A stretch of 64,000 bases of DNA, taken from CBDBLK01 sp965243145. GTDB lineage: Bacteria; Bdellovibrionota; Bacteriovoracia; Bacteriovoracales; Bacteriovoracaceae. The position numbers and the translations under genes are program-made. The DNA is taken from the NCBI GenBank assembly GCA_965243145.1, contig CBDEUB010000002.1:2780512-2844511 (forward strand). The letters run 5' to 3'. The notes below the pieces were generated by a model. The model was not told the origin of the DNA and ran no database searches. It saw only the letters and a list, made by a program, of their open reading frames with translations. Of this stretch, positions 1 to 8,245 are shown piece after piece; positions within the stretch are counted from its first letter, which is position 1, and each line of letters starts with the position of its first letter.

Positions 1-8
1 GGGCCACC

Positions 9-605
9 GTGGAAAATATGGCTATCCAGGCGGAAGAAGACCGCCAGGAGGCGGCACGAGAACGCTGCGAGGCCGAAAAGGCCCGTCAGGCGACGGAAAG
101 AGAACGCAAAGATTGGGAAAATGCCATGGAGAGAGATCGCAAGGAATGGGCCAGGGAAAACAAAAAGCGCATTGACTACCTCGACAACCTTTTTAAAGGG
201 CAGTGGGGCAAGTTGATGGAGAGTTTGGTCAAGGGCGACCTCATTCGCCTGCTCCGGGAGAGAGGCATCAATATTAACGATATTGCCCAAGAGAGGGAAA
301 AATTTTTTCAGGGCAAAACTTATGAATTTGACATTATCGCCATCGACGGCGGGGAAATGGTAGCGGTGGAAGTCAAAACCACTTTAAATCTGGAAGATGT
401 GGAACAATTTGTCCAAAAACTCAAAATGTTCAAAGAAGTTTTCCCCGAATACAAAAATAAAAAAGTTTACGGTGCCGTCGCCTATTTAAAGGCCAACCGG
501 GGGGCCGATCGCAAGGCCATAAAAAACGGCCTCTTCGCTATCCGTGCCACCGGAGATAGCGCGAGTATCACCAACGACAAAGACTTTCGGCCGACTGCTT
601 TTTAA
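9..605 (+). CDS. Coiled-coil protein with a PD-(D/E)XK nuclease-like C-terminus (possibly 5'-partial)
   Basis: The first ~55 residues are almost entirely charged (Glu/Arg/Lys/Ala) and should form a long coiled coil. The C-terminal half has an alpha-beta pattern containing EFDIIAIDGGEMVAVEVKTT, a D-x(n)-ExK arrangement typical of PD-(D/E)XK nuclease folds. The layout resembles the DUF3782-like proteins common in bacteria with many mobile elements. The frame remains open to the window edge, so the GTG used here may not be the true start and the coiled coil may be longer. Catalytic activity is inferred only from the motif. The gene ends two bases before the end of the convergent membrane-protein gene, and other nuclease-like and ATPase genes follow, so this is accessory DNA. 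Function unknown. Confidence 0.6.
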   Translation: MENMAIQAEEDRQEAARERCEAEKARQATERERKDWENAMERDRKEWARENKKRIDYLDNLFKGQWGKLMESLVKGDLIRLLRERGININDIAQEREKFFQGKTYEFDIIAIDGGEMVAVEVKTTLNLEDVEQFVQKLKMFKEVFPEYKNKKVYGAVAYLKANRGADRKAIKNGLFAIRATGDSASITNDKDFRPTAF

Positions 606-607
606 AG

Positions 608-1729
608 TTAGGCCTGCTCGAAGAGGTATTTGCGGATGTTGGGGTTGTCCCGCCTCCAAATGGCAAAGTCGATAAAGTAGTGGTGGATGTTGATAAAGAT
701 GACGAAGGCAAACATAAAAAATGTTGGCCCGTAGACGGCGCTGTCGTAGCTGATCGCACCGTCCAGGAACTCGGGAATCCACTGGAACCCCAGAAATCCC
801 AGGGCCACACTGGCGGCGACATAGAGGCCCGTCCCCCAAACATATTTTTTGCGGTGATCGGCCGAATCTCCCTGCGGGGAATGGGGCCGACAGCGGTTTT
901 TGACATAGGCAAAGGCAAACAGCAAATACTGGAGCGAGTGAAAAAAGGGAATGATGACGAAATAACCGGGGTGGTAAAAAAGCGGAATGTGCCAGGCGTA
1001 GATGGAGGCAAAGGCCACCAGGGCGTTGAGGGGAATCCACTTTCCGGTTTGGATGTACTTGTCCACCGTTTGCCAGATGAAGGCCACTAGCGAGAGGGCG
1101 ATCACGACATAGCAAACCGAAACTGTCCACGGGGGCAGGCCCCAAGTCGAATACTTGATGCCGTGGAAATCGTAAGTGTGAACGCCCACATTGCCATTGA
1201 GGAAGGAAACCATCCACATGGCGAACATATTGATGGCCAAAATGCGGCGTTCCCACTGGCCAAAACTGACTTTTTTCAACGCCGCTATGGCCACCATGCA
1301 ACCCAGGATTTGTTTGACATAGTGGTGGCCCACCAAAAAGTACATGGCATTGGCCATATAACCCAACCCGGCGGGTGAACTTTGAAAAAAGGCAAACCCC
1401 AGGCAGGCAATTAGGCCCGCGGGGGCGGCGATGCCGGCCAAAAACATCCGCCAGTTTTTGGCCATTTGGTGGAAGTTATCGACATACAGGAATTGGTAGG
1501 AAATGAGAAAGTGGGGGTAGTTCACCACGAAGGCGAGGTAAAACGCCATGATGCTGATGTTGTGGGTGTTGCCGTCGGGGGGGACAAACAGGAAACACAG
1601 AGGAAGGAGCATCAAGGAGAGTCCTCCCACCATGAGAAAATCGGCCACTGGGCCGAGCAGGTTGCGATCGTGGCCAGAGGGAAGGAGCGTCGTGGGGGGG
1701 GGCGTTAAAAAGGCGTTGCTGGGTCTCAC
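608..1729 (-). CDS. Polytopic membrane protein of unknown function with a poly-C tract near its start
   Basis: The product has about 373 residues and roughly nine hydrophobic segments. Conserved-looking polar patches lie between helices: NYPHFLISYQFLY, HHYVKQILG, WHIPLFYHPGYF and, near the C-terminus, NIHHYFIDFAIWRRDNPNIR. The His-rich patches could bind metal or cofactor, but I do not recognise the family securely. The GTG start at 1729 places a run of nine C bases in codons 10-12, so gain or loss of one base would shift the frame; in-frame starts further down (the Met of FLMVGG) would bypass the tract. The 5' leader matches that of the pilin-like gene near 6785. It is convergent with the upstream nuclease-like gene. 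Membrane location is confident; role unknown. Confidence 0.7.
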   Translation of the reverse strand: MRPSNAFLTPPPTTLLPSGHDRNLLGPVADFLMVGGLSLMLLPLCFLFVPPDGNTHNISIMAFYLAFVVNYPHFLISYQFLYVDNFHQMAKNWRMFLAGIAAPAGLIACLGFAFFQSSPAGLGYMANAMYFLVGHHYVKQILGCMVAIAALKKVSFGQWERRILAINMFAMWMVSFLNGNVGVHTYDFHGIKYSTWGLPPWTVSVCYVVIALSLVAFIWQTVDKYIQTGKWIPLNALVAFASIYAWHIPLFYHPGYFVIIPFFHSLQYLLFAFAYVKNRCRPHSPQGDSADHRKKYVWGTGLYVAASVALGFLGFQWIPEFLDGAISYDSAVYGPTFFMFAFVIFINIHHYFIDFAIWRRDNPNIRKYLFEQA

Positions 1730-1770
1730 CCCTTTATTTTAACCCTAAAATGTTTTCTTTAAAATGCACG
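1690..1770 (-). repeat. Shared 5' leader with C9 homopolymer (copy 1)
   Basis: On the minus strand this reads roughly CATTTTAGGGTTAAAATAAAG, then GGTGA, a variable stretch, GCCTTTTTAACG and nine C bases. The same layout with eight C bases occurs at 6745-6805 in front of an unrelated gene. It probably contains the translation start and may carry a promoter. Homopolymer C tracts at this position are typical of slipped-strand contingency loci. Confidence 0.6.
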
Positions 1771-1782
1771 CTTTGGAGGCCT

Positions 1783-2964
1783 CTAAGTTTTGGCCTGAAA
1801 GGGGCCAAACAGGGTTTGTAGGGCGGTTTTGAGAGAAAGTACCCGGCAGCATCCCTTTTGGTACTCTCCCTTGGGTTTGAGTTGGGCCACAATTTGCAGG
1901 GCGTGGACAGGCCTTAATTTTGCGGCATAATATTGGAGTGCTTTGGACATTTTGTCTTCCGCCCACTTCACTTCGATCAGGGCAAAGATTTTCCCCTCTT
2001 GGAGAATGGCAAAGTCAACTTCGCGCTTTTCCTTGTCGCGGATATACCTCAAGTCGAACGCCAGGCCGCGGGAATCTTCCAGAAAGTGCAAATTTTTGAG
2101 CAGGTGAGTGGCGACCAGGTTTTCAAAGCGCGCGCCCTGGCCAGCTTCTTCGATCACATCGGCGTTGTCAAAAAAATAAACTTTGGGGGGTTTTTGTATG
2201 GCCCGGGCCAGTTGGCGCGTGTAGGGGCGCACACTGAAACACAAATACATTTTTTCTAAGGCCTCAAGCCACGCCTTGGCGGTTTTGGGGGAGACTTGGA
2301 TTTGGCCCGCCAGATTGGAAAGCACGGTGAGTTGGCCACAATTCCGGCGCAAAAAATCCACCATCAAACCGAGTTCTTGGATACGCTTGATGGCCTCCAA
2401 ATCCCGCACATCTTCCTTGAGGACGCGATCCAGTCGTTCGCGCCTCCAGCGTTGTGCCTCTCTGGGGTCACCGTCTAAAAAGGGTTCGGGAAATCCGCCG
2501 ACTGTCATCAGTCGCCGCAGGCCTTCTTGGAAGCTCATCTTGGGGGGGAGTTCGTCCAAGCTCAAGGGGTGCAAGCGCCAGTAGTGATAGCGGCCCAAGA
2601 GAGAGTCGCCCCCGCGGCGGTAGACATCGAGGCGGGCGCTGCCGGTGACTAAAATTTTGTGCCGGGGACGGGTTTTATCGTAAATTCCCTTGATCCAATT
2701 TTTCCAGCGCGGGTATTTGTGAAGTTCGTCGAAGACTATCAACTGGTGGGAGGCATCCCATTTTTTGTTCAAAATGCGGAAGCGGTCGTCGTCGAAGTCC
2801 CAGTTGAGGCAGAGGCCTGATTTGGATTGAGTGTAGGGAAAGCACCGCAAGATGGATTGCGCCAGGGTGGTTTTCCCCACTTGCCGGGGGCCGCCTAAAA
2901 AGGCCATTTTTTTGGCCAAGTCGCGGAGAATTGAGGCCTCCAATTTGCGTTTCATTCCGTCCAT
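1783..2964 (-). CDS. AAA-family ATPase with DUF4143 domain
   Basis: The protein starts MDGMKRKLEASILRDL and carries a Walker A motif in GGPRQVGKTTLA (about residues 20-31), a Walker B-like LIVFDELHKY, a sensor-like LVTGSARLDVYRRGG, and a C-terminal part with FENLVATHLL and REVDFAILQEGKIFALIEVKW, which is the nuclease-like DUF4143 fold. This AAA_14-DUF4143 architecture is widespread in accessory regions; its role is unproven but often linked to mobile elements. I chose the ATG at 2964 because AGGG lies six bases upstream; the frame is open to 3072, but that extension overlaps the divergent regulator. Length (~393 residues) is normal for the family. It is divergent from the XRE remnant and may once have been controlled by it. 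Confidence 0.85.
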   Translation of the reverse strand: MDGMKRKLEASILRDLAKKMAFLGGPRQVGKTTLAQSILRCFPYTQSKSGLCLNWDFDDDRFRILNKKWDASHQLIVFDELHKYPRWKNWIKGIYDKTRPRHKILVTGSARLDVYRRGGDSLLGRYHYWRLHPLSLDELPPKMSFQEGLRRLMTVGGFPEPFLDGDPREAQRWRRERLDRVLKEDVRDLEAIKRIQELGLMVDFLRRNCGQLTVLSNLAGQIQVSPKTAKAWLEALEKMYLCFSVRPYTRQLARAIQKPPKVYFFDNADVIEEAGQGARFENLVATHLLKNLHFLEDSRGLAFDLRYIRDKEKREVDFAILQEGKIFALIEVKWAEDKMSKALQYYAAKLRPVHALQIVAQLKPKGEYQKGCCRVLSLKTALQTLFGPFQAKT

Positions 2965-3014
2965 TTTATACCCTACTCCAAAATAGTCAAGACTTTTTTG
3001 GAGTGGAGTCCAAA

Positions 3015-3261
3015 ATGGCCATAAGTACCGTAAGAGGCCTTGCCTTGGCCAGGCCGAATATGAAAATAACACCAGGTAAGGCGCTCAGAATCTTGCGGGA
3101 ACTTCAAGAACTGTTCCAAAAAGAACTCGCCGATTTGGCGGGAATGAAGCAATCGAATATTTCGGCACTGGAAAGAGGCGTGGTGCAGATAGGAAGAGAG
3201 GGCACTTGCTTTATCCAAGGCCCTCAAGGTTCATCCCTCCGCCGATTACTTATCGCCATAG
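3015..3261 (+). pseudogene. XRE/HigA-type HTH regulator, frameshifted
   Basis: The sequence encodes GKALRILRELQELFQKELAD followed by LAGMKQSNISALERG, a textbook helix-turn-helix of small XRE antitoxin-like regulators. After about base 3200 the frame loses family similarity, while another frame reads ERALALSKALKVHPSADYL and stops at 3261, which is how such proteins normally end. A single indel near 3195-3205 therefore splits the gene. The ATG at 3015 is preceded by GGAG; an alternative is ATG 3060. No recognisable toxin gene is adjacent. Probably inactive, although a truncated protein could retain DNA binding. Confidence 0.65.
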
Positions 3262-3342
3262 TGAAGTGGGAGCACATTCGCCACATTCTGAATCATCACA
3301 AGGTTGACTGAGAACAATTTTTTTTTGTAGCATTTATGGCCG

Positions 3343-4311
3343 ATGAAAGAAAAAAGTAAAAAAACTTCAATCCTTCACACTGACCACCACAATGCCTTTT
3401 TTAAGAGCGTTATTACCACCAAGAGATATAATTTAGAATTTCTCAAATTGATCCTGCCTGCCAAGTTATTTGCCGCTTTTGACTGGGAAACTTTGAGGCC
3501 AGAGGCGTGTACTTATCTCAACAAAGACGGCAAAGAGAGGCGCACGGATTTGGTCTTATCCGCCCGATTTAAGGAGTCTGAAGGCAGTGCCAAAGTTATT
3601 TTTCTGGTCGAGCACAAGGCCCAAAAGAGGCCAGAGGGGGTTCTGCTCCAGCTTTTGGATTATCAAAATGCCATCTACCAACAAAATAAAAGCACTCTGA
3701 ATCCAATCATTCCCATCATTATCTATCAGGGGAAGGTCAAAAGTTATTCAGGCCCGGTCAAGTTGCACGATATTTTGAAGATACCCAGAGGGGAAATGGG
3801 CGAATTTCTCAAACGGTTTGTACTGGATTTTGAGTGTTTTTTGTTGAATGTGCACGATTTGGACATGGAGGAAAACAGCGATTTGACCTTGGCACCGATT
3901 TTGTATATAATGCAAAGCATCTTTAATTTGGACAGGGAGGTGGTTAAAAAGTTGTTTGCCCAAGGAAGACATTTGTCAGAAAATGAATGGGGCCGCCAAA
4001 TAATGATGGTGATGGATTATGTGAGTAGAGTTGACTCGCGTTTTAATTGGGAAAGATTGAAAGAAATAGCAAAGGAAGAAGAGGGGGAGGAAACGGTGAC
4101 TTTTTTAGAAAAAACTTTGGATGAGATGATTTCAGATGGCCGTGCAGAGGGCCTGGAAGAAGGCATAGAAAAAGGCATAGAAAAGGGCCGAAAAGAGGGC
4201 CGCCGCGAAGTGGCCCGCAATTTACTGATCGTTGGCACTGATCCTAAGACGGTCGCCAAGGCCACAGGATTAACTCTTCAAGAGGTCAAAGAACTCAATT
4301 CAAAGGCCTAA
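3343..4311 (+). CDS. Rpn/YhgA-like PD-(D/E)XK nuclease family protein (copy 1)
   Basis: The N-terminal ~220 residues contain HHNAFFKSVITTKRYNLEFL, RRTDLVLSARF and VIFLVEHKAQKRP, matching the D-x(n)-ExK nuclease core of the Rpn (recombination-promoting nuclease, formerly 'putative transposase') family. A charged repeat follows, EGLEEGIEKGIEKGRKEGRR, then the family tail ARNLLIVGTDPKTVAKATGL, an HTH-like module. Family members act as DNA endonucleases in E. coli; their natural role is unclear. Two further proteins in this window (41284-42210 and 53518-54426) share the tail. A purine-rich stretch precedes the ATG. The EKG-encoding repeat region is prone to length change. Confidence 0.8.
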   Translation: MKEKSKKTSILHTDHHNAFFKSVITTKRYNLEFLKLILPAKLFAAFDWETLRPEACTYLNKDGKERRTDLVLSARFKESEGSAKVIFLVEHKAQKRPEGVLLQLLDYQNAIYQQNKSTLNPIIPIIIYQGKVKSYSGPVKLHDILKIPRGEMGEFLKRFVLDFECFLLNVHDLDMEENSDLTLAPILYIMQSIFNLDREVVKKLFAQGRHLSENEWGRQIMMVMDYVSRVDSRFNWERLKEIAKEEEGEETVTFLEKTLDEMISDGRAEGLEEGIEKGIEKGRKEGRREVARNLLIVGTDPKTVAKATGLTLQEVKELNSKA

Positions 4312-4404
4312 AACAGCTTCTAAGAATCTTATAGAGATGGCCGGCCATTGCTCATGTTCTCTAGGGGGCCAATGATGCCGTAAGATGCCTGCGGCCTTTG
4401 GATT

Positions 4405-5704
4405 TTAAGTGCAACCCCATTTACAACTGGGCCAACTCATCCACTGTGGCGTTTGTCCCTCGTTGTTTTGGCAGATGCCCGGAGGTGGAGAAGAATCTCG
4501 CGGAGGACAAGTGTTCTGTTGAGTTGGTGGTGAAGGAGTCGTCACACAGGAACAATTGACGAGATTTTGTTCGGTGGGGCAAGAGAGGGTGCACACACAG
4601 CCGGTGCAGGAGGAGTTGGGTGCTTTGTTTGCGCCACAATTCATGGTGCAACTGGGTGGTACCACAGGTGTCGGAGTTATTGGTACTGTTGGAGTTATCG
4701 GTGTTGTCGGAGTCGTAGGTGTCGTAGGCGTCGTCGGTGTTGGCAGTCCTGGAGGTATTGGTGTTGTTGGTGCTGGTATGACTGGTGGTGCTGGAGGTAC
4801 TGGCGGCGTGGGCGGAGCAGGACAGACTGGGTTGGGAATACTTGTCGGCACTCCTGTCACAGGGTCGGGTGGGCCAGCGATATGGGTGGGAGGACAACAA
4901 GGGTCGCCGCAGGAACCACAACATTTGTTTCCAGTGGATTGGCGAGTATCTTTGATACAATTCGGCCCAAAACCGCGGCAGCATTGCTCGGTCTGGGTGA
5001 AAGTTTGATTGCAACAAACCGAACCGGGGGAGGGCGACCAACTGGGGGATTTGGTTCCCGTTTCAGTTCTTTGGCCATTGCGGCCGGTTCTCTGTCCGAC
5101 CGTCTCGCCACTGCACCAGCGGCGGTGGTCGGGAACCCATTTGGTGCTGCAACAGTCGAGGGTGCCGCTGGAACTCACCCCCCGCAGGGCGTTTTGAGCG
5201 GGACATTGCTTGTTGGTGACGGGATCGAGTACGCAGTGGCCGCCCGTCCAGGAAGCGTGTTGGATGCCGAGGCACAATTTTTCATTGGATTCGGCGACGG
5301 CGTTGCCGGTGCTGAGGTAACGGCCCTCCAAGCTGCCGGCGCTGCCGACAATAGTCAGGGGAAAAACTTTTTTGACCTTTCTCTCAGCTTGATTTTTGAG
5401 TTTGTTCCAGCGACTGACTTCGATTTCCAGATCGATGGAGTTGCCGGAGAGGTTGGCCAGAGTGGCGGATTCAAATTGCACCATGTTCCGCCCGTAGCGG
5501 TTGCCGACGACAAATTTGGGGGCACCGGCGTGGTTTTTAATGTCGCTGATGGACTGTCCGTCGGAGATGCCAGTGCCGAGGCCGCCCAAGGTGTGGAGGC
5601 AGGCGTGGTAGTTGAAGAGATTTTTGGAAATGCGCCTTAAAAAGGCGTCGGTTTCAAATTTGCGCTTGAGGGCCTGAATGGCGGCCCGTCGGGCGGCGGA
5701 TTGC
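4405..5704 (-). pseudogene. 3' portion of a pilin-like, Pro/Thr- and Cys-rich surface protein gene, separated from its start by IS3
   Basis: Downstream of the transposase junction the frame reads VQSAARRAAIQALKRKFETD, SKNLFNYHACLHTLGGLGTG, then a beta-rich region, a Cys-rich domain, a Pro-Thr tandem repeat and a second Cys-rich tail ending PSCKWGCT. The matching N-terminus, with a class III (prepilin-like) leader, lies beyond the IS at 6621-6785. The original product was probably an exported pilin-like or adhesin-like protein of over 480 residues. An open frame continues to 5760 into IS sequence, with an ATG there (MAEIQDGFF), but those residues are transposase DNA in another frame. Without the leader the remaining product would not be exported. 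Confidence 0.7.
4660..4770 (-). repeat. Short tandem repeat encoding a Pro-Thr stretch
   Basis: On the minus strand 9-bp units encode TPTTPTTPTTPTTPITPTVP. The units are near-identical, so this is a likely site of length variation. It lies between the two Cys-rich parts of the broken surface protein and would form an extended linker. Confidence 0.75.
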
Positions 5705-6298
5705 ACTCGCATACTGGGAACCACGATCAGAGTGAAAAATCCGTCCTGGATTTCTGCCATAAAGTGTTACTGCATTTGCTAAAGCATTGAGAACACCTGA
5801 AGTTTCCAATGTTTTGTCAACAGACCAACCCACGATTTCTCTATTATACAAATCCATGACCACGGAAAGGTAATAAAACCCTTCACCATCAACTTTGAGA
5901 TAAGTAATATCTCCGGCCCAGATTTGATTAGGGGATTGAGGCAATTCCTCTTCAGACTTGAAAATCCTTGGGGAGACAGGGCATTGATGGTTTGAATTGG
6001 TGGTCTGGGGAATAAATCTTTTTTTCCTTTTTACTCCGATACGGAGTTCTCTCATAATTTTGGCGACTGTATTTTTGCTACAGAAAATGCCTTTTGCTTT
6101 AAGCTGGGCGTGGATTCGAGGCGACCCGTAGGTTTCCTCGCTATTTTTAAACTCGATTTTAATATGGCCTTGGAGTTGTTTTCTCCATTCAGAGCGAAAA
6201 TTGGGGGAACTTTTCCACGAATAATACCCACTCCGACTAATTCCGAAGTGGGTACACAAGAAAGAAATGGGAATTGTTTTGGAAAGTTCTTCAATCAA
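5654..6298 (-). CDS. IS3-family transposase OrfB, C-terminally truncated
   Basis: The DDE integrase core is recognisable: HTH_21-like CTHFGISRSGYYSWK, EETYGSPRIHAQL, NQIWAGDITYL (first Asp), YYLSVVMDLYNREIVGW and FHSDRGSQYAS (second Asp). The homology stops right after HSDRGSQYAS; the remaining ~16 residues are host sequence read out of frame. The final ~70 residues, including the catalytic Glu, are missing, so the enzyme should be inactive. It overlaps orfA by 4 bases in another frame, as in IS3 elements that make OrfAB by -1 frameshifting. The normal family length is about 280 residues. Confidence 0.9.
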   Translation of the reverse strand: MIEELSKTIPISFLCTHFGISRSGYYSWKSSPNFRSEWRKQLQGHIKIEFKNSEETYGSPRIHAQLKAKGIFCSKNTVAKIMRELRIGVKRKKRFIPQTTNSNHQCPVSPRIFKSEEELPQSPNQIWAGDITYLKVDGEGFYYLSVVMDLYNREIVGWSVDKTLETSGVLNALANAVTLYGRNPGRIFHSDRGSQYASAIRRPTGRHSGPQAQI

Positions 6299-6619
6299 AG
6301 CAAATTCTTCTTTTCCTCCGCAAAGATTCCAAGACTTTTTTTTAAAACATCATTGACTTTGCGGAGATAGCGATTTTCTTTTTTGGCCTTTAAAAGTTCC
6401 TGTTCGAGTGAGTTGCGATCCTTGGATACCTTGGGTTTAGAAGTGGAATTTGAGGACATTTTCCGCCACCTCTCGATGTTGCTGGGATTGATGCCGAGGT
6501 CTTTGGCGGCCTGGGCAAGTCCGATTTCCTGTGCCAATTCAATGGCCTGTTCTTTGTACTGGTCAGTGTAATTTCTACGCGATGCACCCATGTAAATTCT
6601 CCTTGATTAGGGGTGTACA
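5705..6619 (-). mobile_element. IS3-family insertion sequence, truncated at its 3' end
   Basis: The element begins with TGTACACCCCTAATC on the minus strand at 6619, a TG-initiated terminus, followed by orfA and orfB. It ends abruptly at about 5705 inside orfB without a matching right inverted repeat. The insertion lies within the pilin-like gene (leader upstream, body downstream). Loss of the right end implies insertion followed by deletion of IS and probably host sequence. I see no target-site duplication, as expected if one end is gone. Confidence 0.8.
6295..6591 (-). CDS. IS3-family transposase OrfA (helix-turn-helix)
   Basis: This 98-residue protein begins MGASRRNYTDQYKEQAIELA, the HTH_Tnp_1 module of IS3 OrfA, followed by the recognition helix region AAKDLGINPSNIERWRK and a leucine-zipper-like C-terminus (LEQELLKAKKENRYLRKVNDVLKKSL) that normally dimerises. 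It binds the IS ends. AGGAGAATTTAC precedes the ATG, a good ribosome site. It looks intact, but its partner OrfB is truncated, so the copy is transposition-dead unless complemented in trans. Confidence 0.9.
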   Translation of the reverse strand: MGASRRNYTDQYKEQAIELAQEIGLAQAAKDLGINPSNIERWRKMSSNSTSKPKVSKDRNSLEQELLKAKKENRYLRKVNDVLKKSLGIFAEEKKNLL

Positions 6620-6620
6620 C

Positions 6621-6785
6621 CACTCTTGCATGCTGTGTCCAGTCAATTTGGGGAGGCCCATGATGCCCTTGATGGCGGTGAGAGAGACGACTCCAGCGAG
6701 TGCCATAACGGCGAGGAGGGCATAACCGCGGTGAGAGCGCAGAAGTCTTCGGGGGGGGCGTTAAAAAGGCCTTATTGAACTTCAC
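6621..6785 (-). pseudogene. 5' fragment of the pilin-like surface protein gene, interrupted by IS3 and off-frame at a C8 tract
   Basis: From a GTG at 6785 (VKFNKAF) the frame passes through eight C bases and then degenerates. Shifting by one base after the tract gives RSHRGYALLAVMALAGVVSL, then TAIKGIMGLPKLTGHSMQEW, a classic prepilin-like leader: basic residues, Gly, then a long hydrophobic helix. Seven (or ten) C bases would restore one continuous reading frame. The IS begins immediately after SMQEW. The fragment is therefore broken twice: by an apparent homopolymer frame change and by the IS. Confidence 0.65.
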
Positions 6786-6805
6786 CTTTTTATCTTAACC
6801 TGAAA
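6745..6805 (-). repeat. Shared 5' leader with C8 homopolymer (copy 2)
   Basis: The minus strand reads CATTTCAGGTTAAGATAAAA, AGGTGA, then GCCTTTTTAACG and eight C bases, closely matching 1690-1770. Similarity ends just after the C tract, where the two coding sequences diverge completely. Confidence 0.6.
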
Positions 6806-6821
6806 TGGATTTTGAGGGAGA

Positions 6822-7064
6822 TTATTTTTGTGGAGAAAATTGCCTGACTTGTTCGATAGGTGCAGGCCTAAAGGGCGTGGGGTCGAGCATGCCCAATTTT
6901 CCCAAGGTGACCAGAGCGCTCAGGATAGTGAAGACCATCCCCCCGGAGGCCAAGGCCATTTTGAGGTTCATTTTGAGATTCATTTCCTCAATATCCCGTT
7001 TGAGATCGGCCCGTACAGTTTCAATTTTAAGGTCGAGTTCCCGAATATCTCTCTTGGTGGCCAA
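6822..7064 (-). CDS. Small coiled-coil membrane protein, DUF1640-like, probably 5'-truncated
   Basis: The frame reads ATKRDIRELDLKIETVRADL, a charged coiled coil, then a single hydrophobic segment (GGMVFTILSALVTLG) and a short tail. Coiled coil plus one C-terminal membrane helix, with the phrase 'NLATKxDIRELEL', is typical of the small DUF1640-like/CCDC90-like proteins abundant in bacterial accessory DNA. The only plausible start is TTG at 7064; the frame extends upstream as DEIIDSN but is closed by a stop, suggesting loss of the normal N-terminus. Function unknown; it may be a remnant. Confidence 0.45.
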   Translation of the reverse strand: MATKRDIRELDLKIETVRADLKRDIEEMNLKMNLKMALASGGMVFTILSALVTLGKLGMLDPTPFRPAPIEQVRQFSPQK

Positions 7065-7222
7065 GTTAGAGTCGATAATTTCATCCTAAATTCAATTCCC
7101 ATTCCCTATCGTTGTTTTGGGGGGTCGCATTAAATTTGTCAATTGGGATACCCCCGTTGGCGGTTGCCTAGGGCCAAAAAAATCGACACAATACCTGTGA
7201 TTTCTCAACTGGGGAGTTGCAG

Positions 7223-8245
7223 GTGAAGTTGAATAAATGGATTTTATTTTTGGGTTTGATTCTCGCTCTGGCCAGGGGGACGGCGGCGGCCACTGTGGTG
7301 AAAGTCAACGGTGCCGGGGCGACCTTTCCCTATCCCATTTATTCTAAGTGGTTTGCCGACTATGAAAAGGCCTATCGCCATGCTCGATTCAACTACCGGC
7401 CGATAGGGTCGGGAGGGGGAGTGCGCCAATTGCTCAAGGGTACTGTGGATTTTGGGGCCTCCGATGTTGCGGTGGCCCCGCGGGAGATGAAAAAGGCCGC
7501 CTGGCCGATTCGGCACATTCCCACCGTTTTAGGGGCGGTGGCGATCGCCTACCACCTGCCCCGTGGAGCGCAGAAAAAAGCGGCCCACGCCCCGTTCAGG
7601 CTGGACGGGGAAACCCTGGCGGCCATTTTTTTGGGAACCATCCGCCAGTGGAATCACTCGGCCATCGCTGGCCTCAACCCCGACTTTCAACTTCCGGCGG
7701 AGGATATTTTAGTGGTTCGCCGGGCCGAGGGATCGGGCACCACGGCGGTCTTTGCCGATTATCTGAGCAAGGCATCCGGGGCCTGGGAAAAGCGGGTCGG
7801 CCGGGGCAAAACCTTGCGCTGGCCAGTGGGTATCGGGGCGCGGGGCAATGACGGAGTGACCAACATGGTCAAACAGACCCCCGGCAGTTTGGGTTATGTC
7901 GAACTGGCCTATGCCATCAACAACCAATTGCCCACCGCCGCTTTAAAAAACCGCGCCGGGGAATACATTGGGCCAACCCTGGCGGGGATGGTGGCCGCTG
8001 CCGGGAGCGCTGGCCAGAATTTCACCCAATCCATTACCCACTCGGCGGAGAAGGGGGCCTATCCCATCTCCGCCTTCACTTTTATTTTATTGCCCCAAAT
8101 GGCCAGAGAAAGCGCGCAAATCGGGGAGTTGAAAAAATTTCTCCACTGGGCCTTGGATGGGCCAGCTCAAGCATCGGCCAGAGAATTGCACTACGCTCCC
8201 CTGCCGGCCAAATTGGCGCAACGGATGCGGGCGCAACTGCTTTGA
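7223..8245 (+). CDS. pstS: Phosphate ABC transporter substrate-binding protein PstS
   Basis: The periplasmic phosphate-binding protein of the Pst high-affinity importer. A signal peptide (VKLNKWILFLGLILALARGTAAA) precedes the mature domain. Diagnostic phosphate-site segments are NGAGATFPYPIYSKWFADY, YRPIGSGGGVRQLLKGTVDFGASD and RRAEGSGTTAVFADYLS, the last containing the conserved SGT loop. Length (~340 residues) is normal. The GTG at 7223 follows GGGGAGTTGCAG with good spacing; a TTG six bases upstream is less likely. It is the first gene of a tightly packed pstSCAB-phoU operon, which is normally induced by phosphate starvation through PhoB; I could not identify a convincing Pho box in the short upstream region. 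Confidence 0.97.
   Translation: MKLNKWILFLGLILALARGTAAATVVKVNGAGATFPYPIYSKWFADYEKAYRHARFNYRPIGSGGGVRQLLKGTVDFGASDVAVAPREMKKAAWPIRHIPTVLGAVAIAYHLPRGAQKKAAHAPFRLDGETLAAIFLGTIRQWNHSAIAGLNPDFQLPAEDILVVRRAEGSGTTAVFADYLSKASGAWEKRVGRGKTLRWPVGIGARGNDGVTNMVKQTPGSLGYVELAYAINNQLPTAALKNRAGEYIGPTLAGMVAAAGSAGQNFTQSITHSAEKGAYPISAFTFILLPQMARESAQIGELKKFLHWALDGPAQASARELHYAPLPAKLAQRMRAQLL

Noticed and set aside
4567..5640. 357-codon plus-strand frame rich in Cys, Trp and Arg
   Set aside because: Antisense of the Pro/Thr repeat gene; composition reflects the repeat read backwards.
7089..7222. Pho box upstream of pstS
   Set aside because: No convincing pair of direct PhoB half-sites with 11-bp spacing could be identified by eye.
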